In this document: piece by piece, positions 33,947-34,120 of the stretch
How the letters are laid out: every line of letters starts with the position of its first letter
Position numbering within the stretch: position 1 is the first letter of the stretch
Assembly: GCA_002401685.1 (NCBI GenBank)
Contig: NVTU01000001.1
Span: 1 to 34,120, forward strand
Source: Kordiimonadales bacterium
Lineage (GTDB): Bacteria > Pseudomonadota > Alphaproteobacteria > Sphingomonadales > Kordiimonadaceae
DNA: 34,120 nucleotides
Reading direction: 5' to 3'
Notes under the pieces: generated by a model
Told to the model about the DNA's origin: nothing
Database searches by the model: none
The model's input: the letters and a program-made list of their open reading frames with translations, nothing else
Program-made: the position numbers and the translations under genes

Positions 33947-34120
33947 ATGGCTATGTTGAACGAAGACATTATTGTACTTGTCGTTGATGACGATGATATT
34001 GATGCAATGGCTATTACGCGCGCCCTCAAGAAGCTCAAGCTTACAAACCCTATCGTCAGGGCTCGGGACGGCATTGAGGCTTTAGCTTACCTGACGGGGG
34101 ACGGCAGCAAAGAAAAGCTT
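33947..34120 (+). CDS. Single-domain (CheY/Rcp1-like) response regulator, 5' part
   Basis: The frame opens with ATG at 33947, preceded by AAAGGG (33931-33936), and runs to the window edge (58 residues visible). The segment IIVLVVDDDDIDAMAITRAL carries the acidic pocket of a receiver domain, followed by NPIVRARDGIEALAYL. The phospho-acceptor Asp is expected just beyond the edge. Rcp1-like receivers with the GIEALAYL text often partner with phytochrome or hybrid kinases, so a two-component gene may follow outside the window. The full length is unknown. Confidence 0.88.
   Translation, partial: MAMLNEDIIVLVVDDDDIDAMAITRALKKLKLTNPIVRARDGIEALAYLTGDGSKEKL

Noticed and set aside
33947-34120. Chromosomal cognate partner of the kinase at 28094
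   Set aside because: They are 4.3 kb apart on opposite strands with unrelated genes between, so pairing is not supported by position.

Overview
The window looks like chromosomal DNA of a marine-type alphaproteobacterium. The gene order yebC-ruvC-ruvA-ruvB, the mixed content of GFA-family proteins, a DUF817 membrane protein, IorAB-type molybdenum hydroxylase subunits and a Uup-type ABC-F protein fit that group, and the base composition is moderate. Kordiimonadales is a guess from general resemblance, not something I could test. I see no rRNA, complete tRNA, insertion sequence, phage gene or CRISPR array. All genes appear intact except the two cut by the window edges.

Layout. 1-2413 (minus): Holliday-junction operon yebC-ruvC-ruvA-ruvB, with ruvB running off the left edge. 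2646-7022: small accessory genes, namely a GFA zinc protein, an AraC/GyrI regulator overlapping a secreted NTF2-like protein, and a convergent minus-strand set (GNAT acetyltransferase, secreted Kelch protein, a coupled 106-residue unknown, a second NTF2-like protein). 7131-9471: secreted cupin plus SDR reductase, a second GFA protein, and a divergent HxlR regulator with a perfect 15-bp inverted repeat between them. 9484-14389: DUF817 membrane protein and uup on the minus strand, then a divergent pair of bacterial-PH membrane proteins. 14480-16157: Tat-targeted nitroreductase-like protein with a MarR regulator, preceded by a two-site palindromic operator. 16415-19716: outer-membrane beta-barrel protein, bidirectional terminator, and the two-gene IorBA-type molybdenum hydroxylase. 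19873-23936 (minus): orphan asparagine-synthase-like protein, YaaA and an MFS transporter. 24245-27968: PLP-dependent cystathionine gamma-synthase family enzyme with an unusual structured leader, an ABC exporter and another small secreted protein. 28094-30772 (minus): orphan membrane histidine kinase, glyoxalase I and free-methionine-sulfoxide reductase. 31056-32398: spermidine pathway pair speD-speE. 32541-33568 (minus): DUF4199 membrane protein and a membrane-anchored LuxR regulator. 33947-end: start of a single-domain response regulator.

How the genes fit together. Housekeeping blocks (ruv, uup, spe) sit among genes that handle reactive electrophiles, oxidants or xenobiotics (two GFA proteins, glyoxalase I, MsrC, YaaA, a MarR-linked nitroreductase, an HxlR regulator). 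I did not find a clear new multi-gene defence or biosynthetic system. The best leads are the leader RNA candidate before the cystathionine gamma-synthase family gene, the asparagine-synthase-like protein with no biosynthetic partner, the membrane-bound LuxR/DUF4199 pair, and two clear operator sites.
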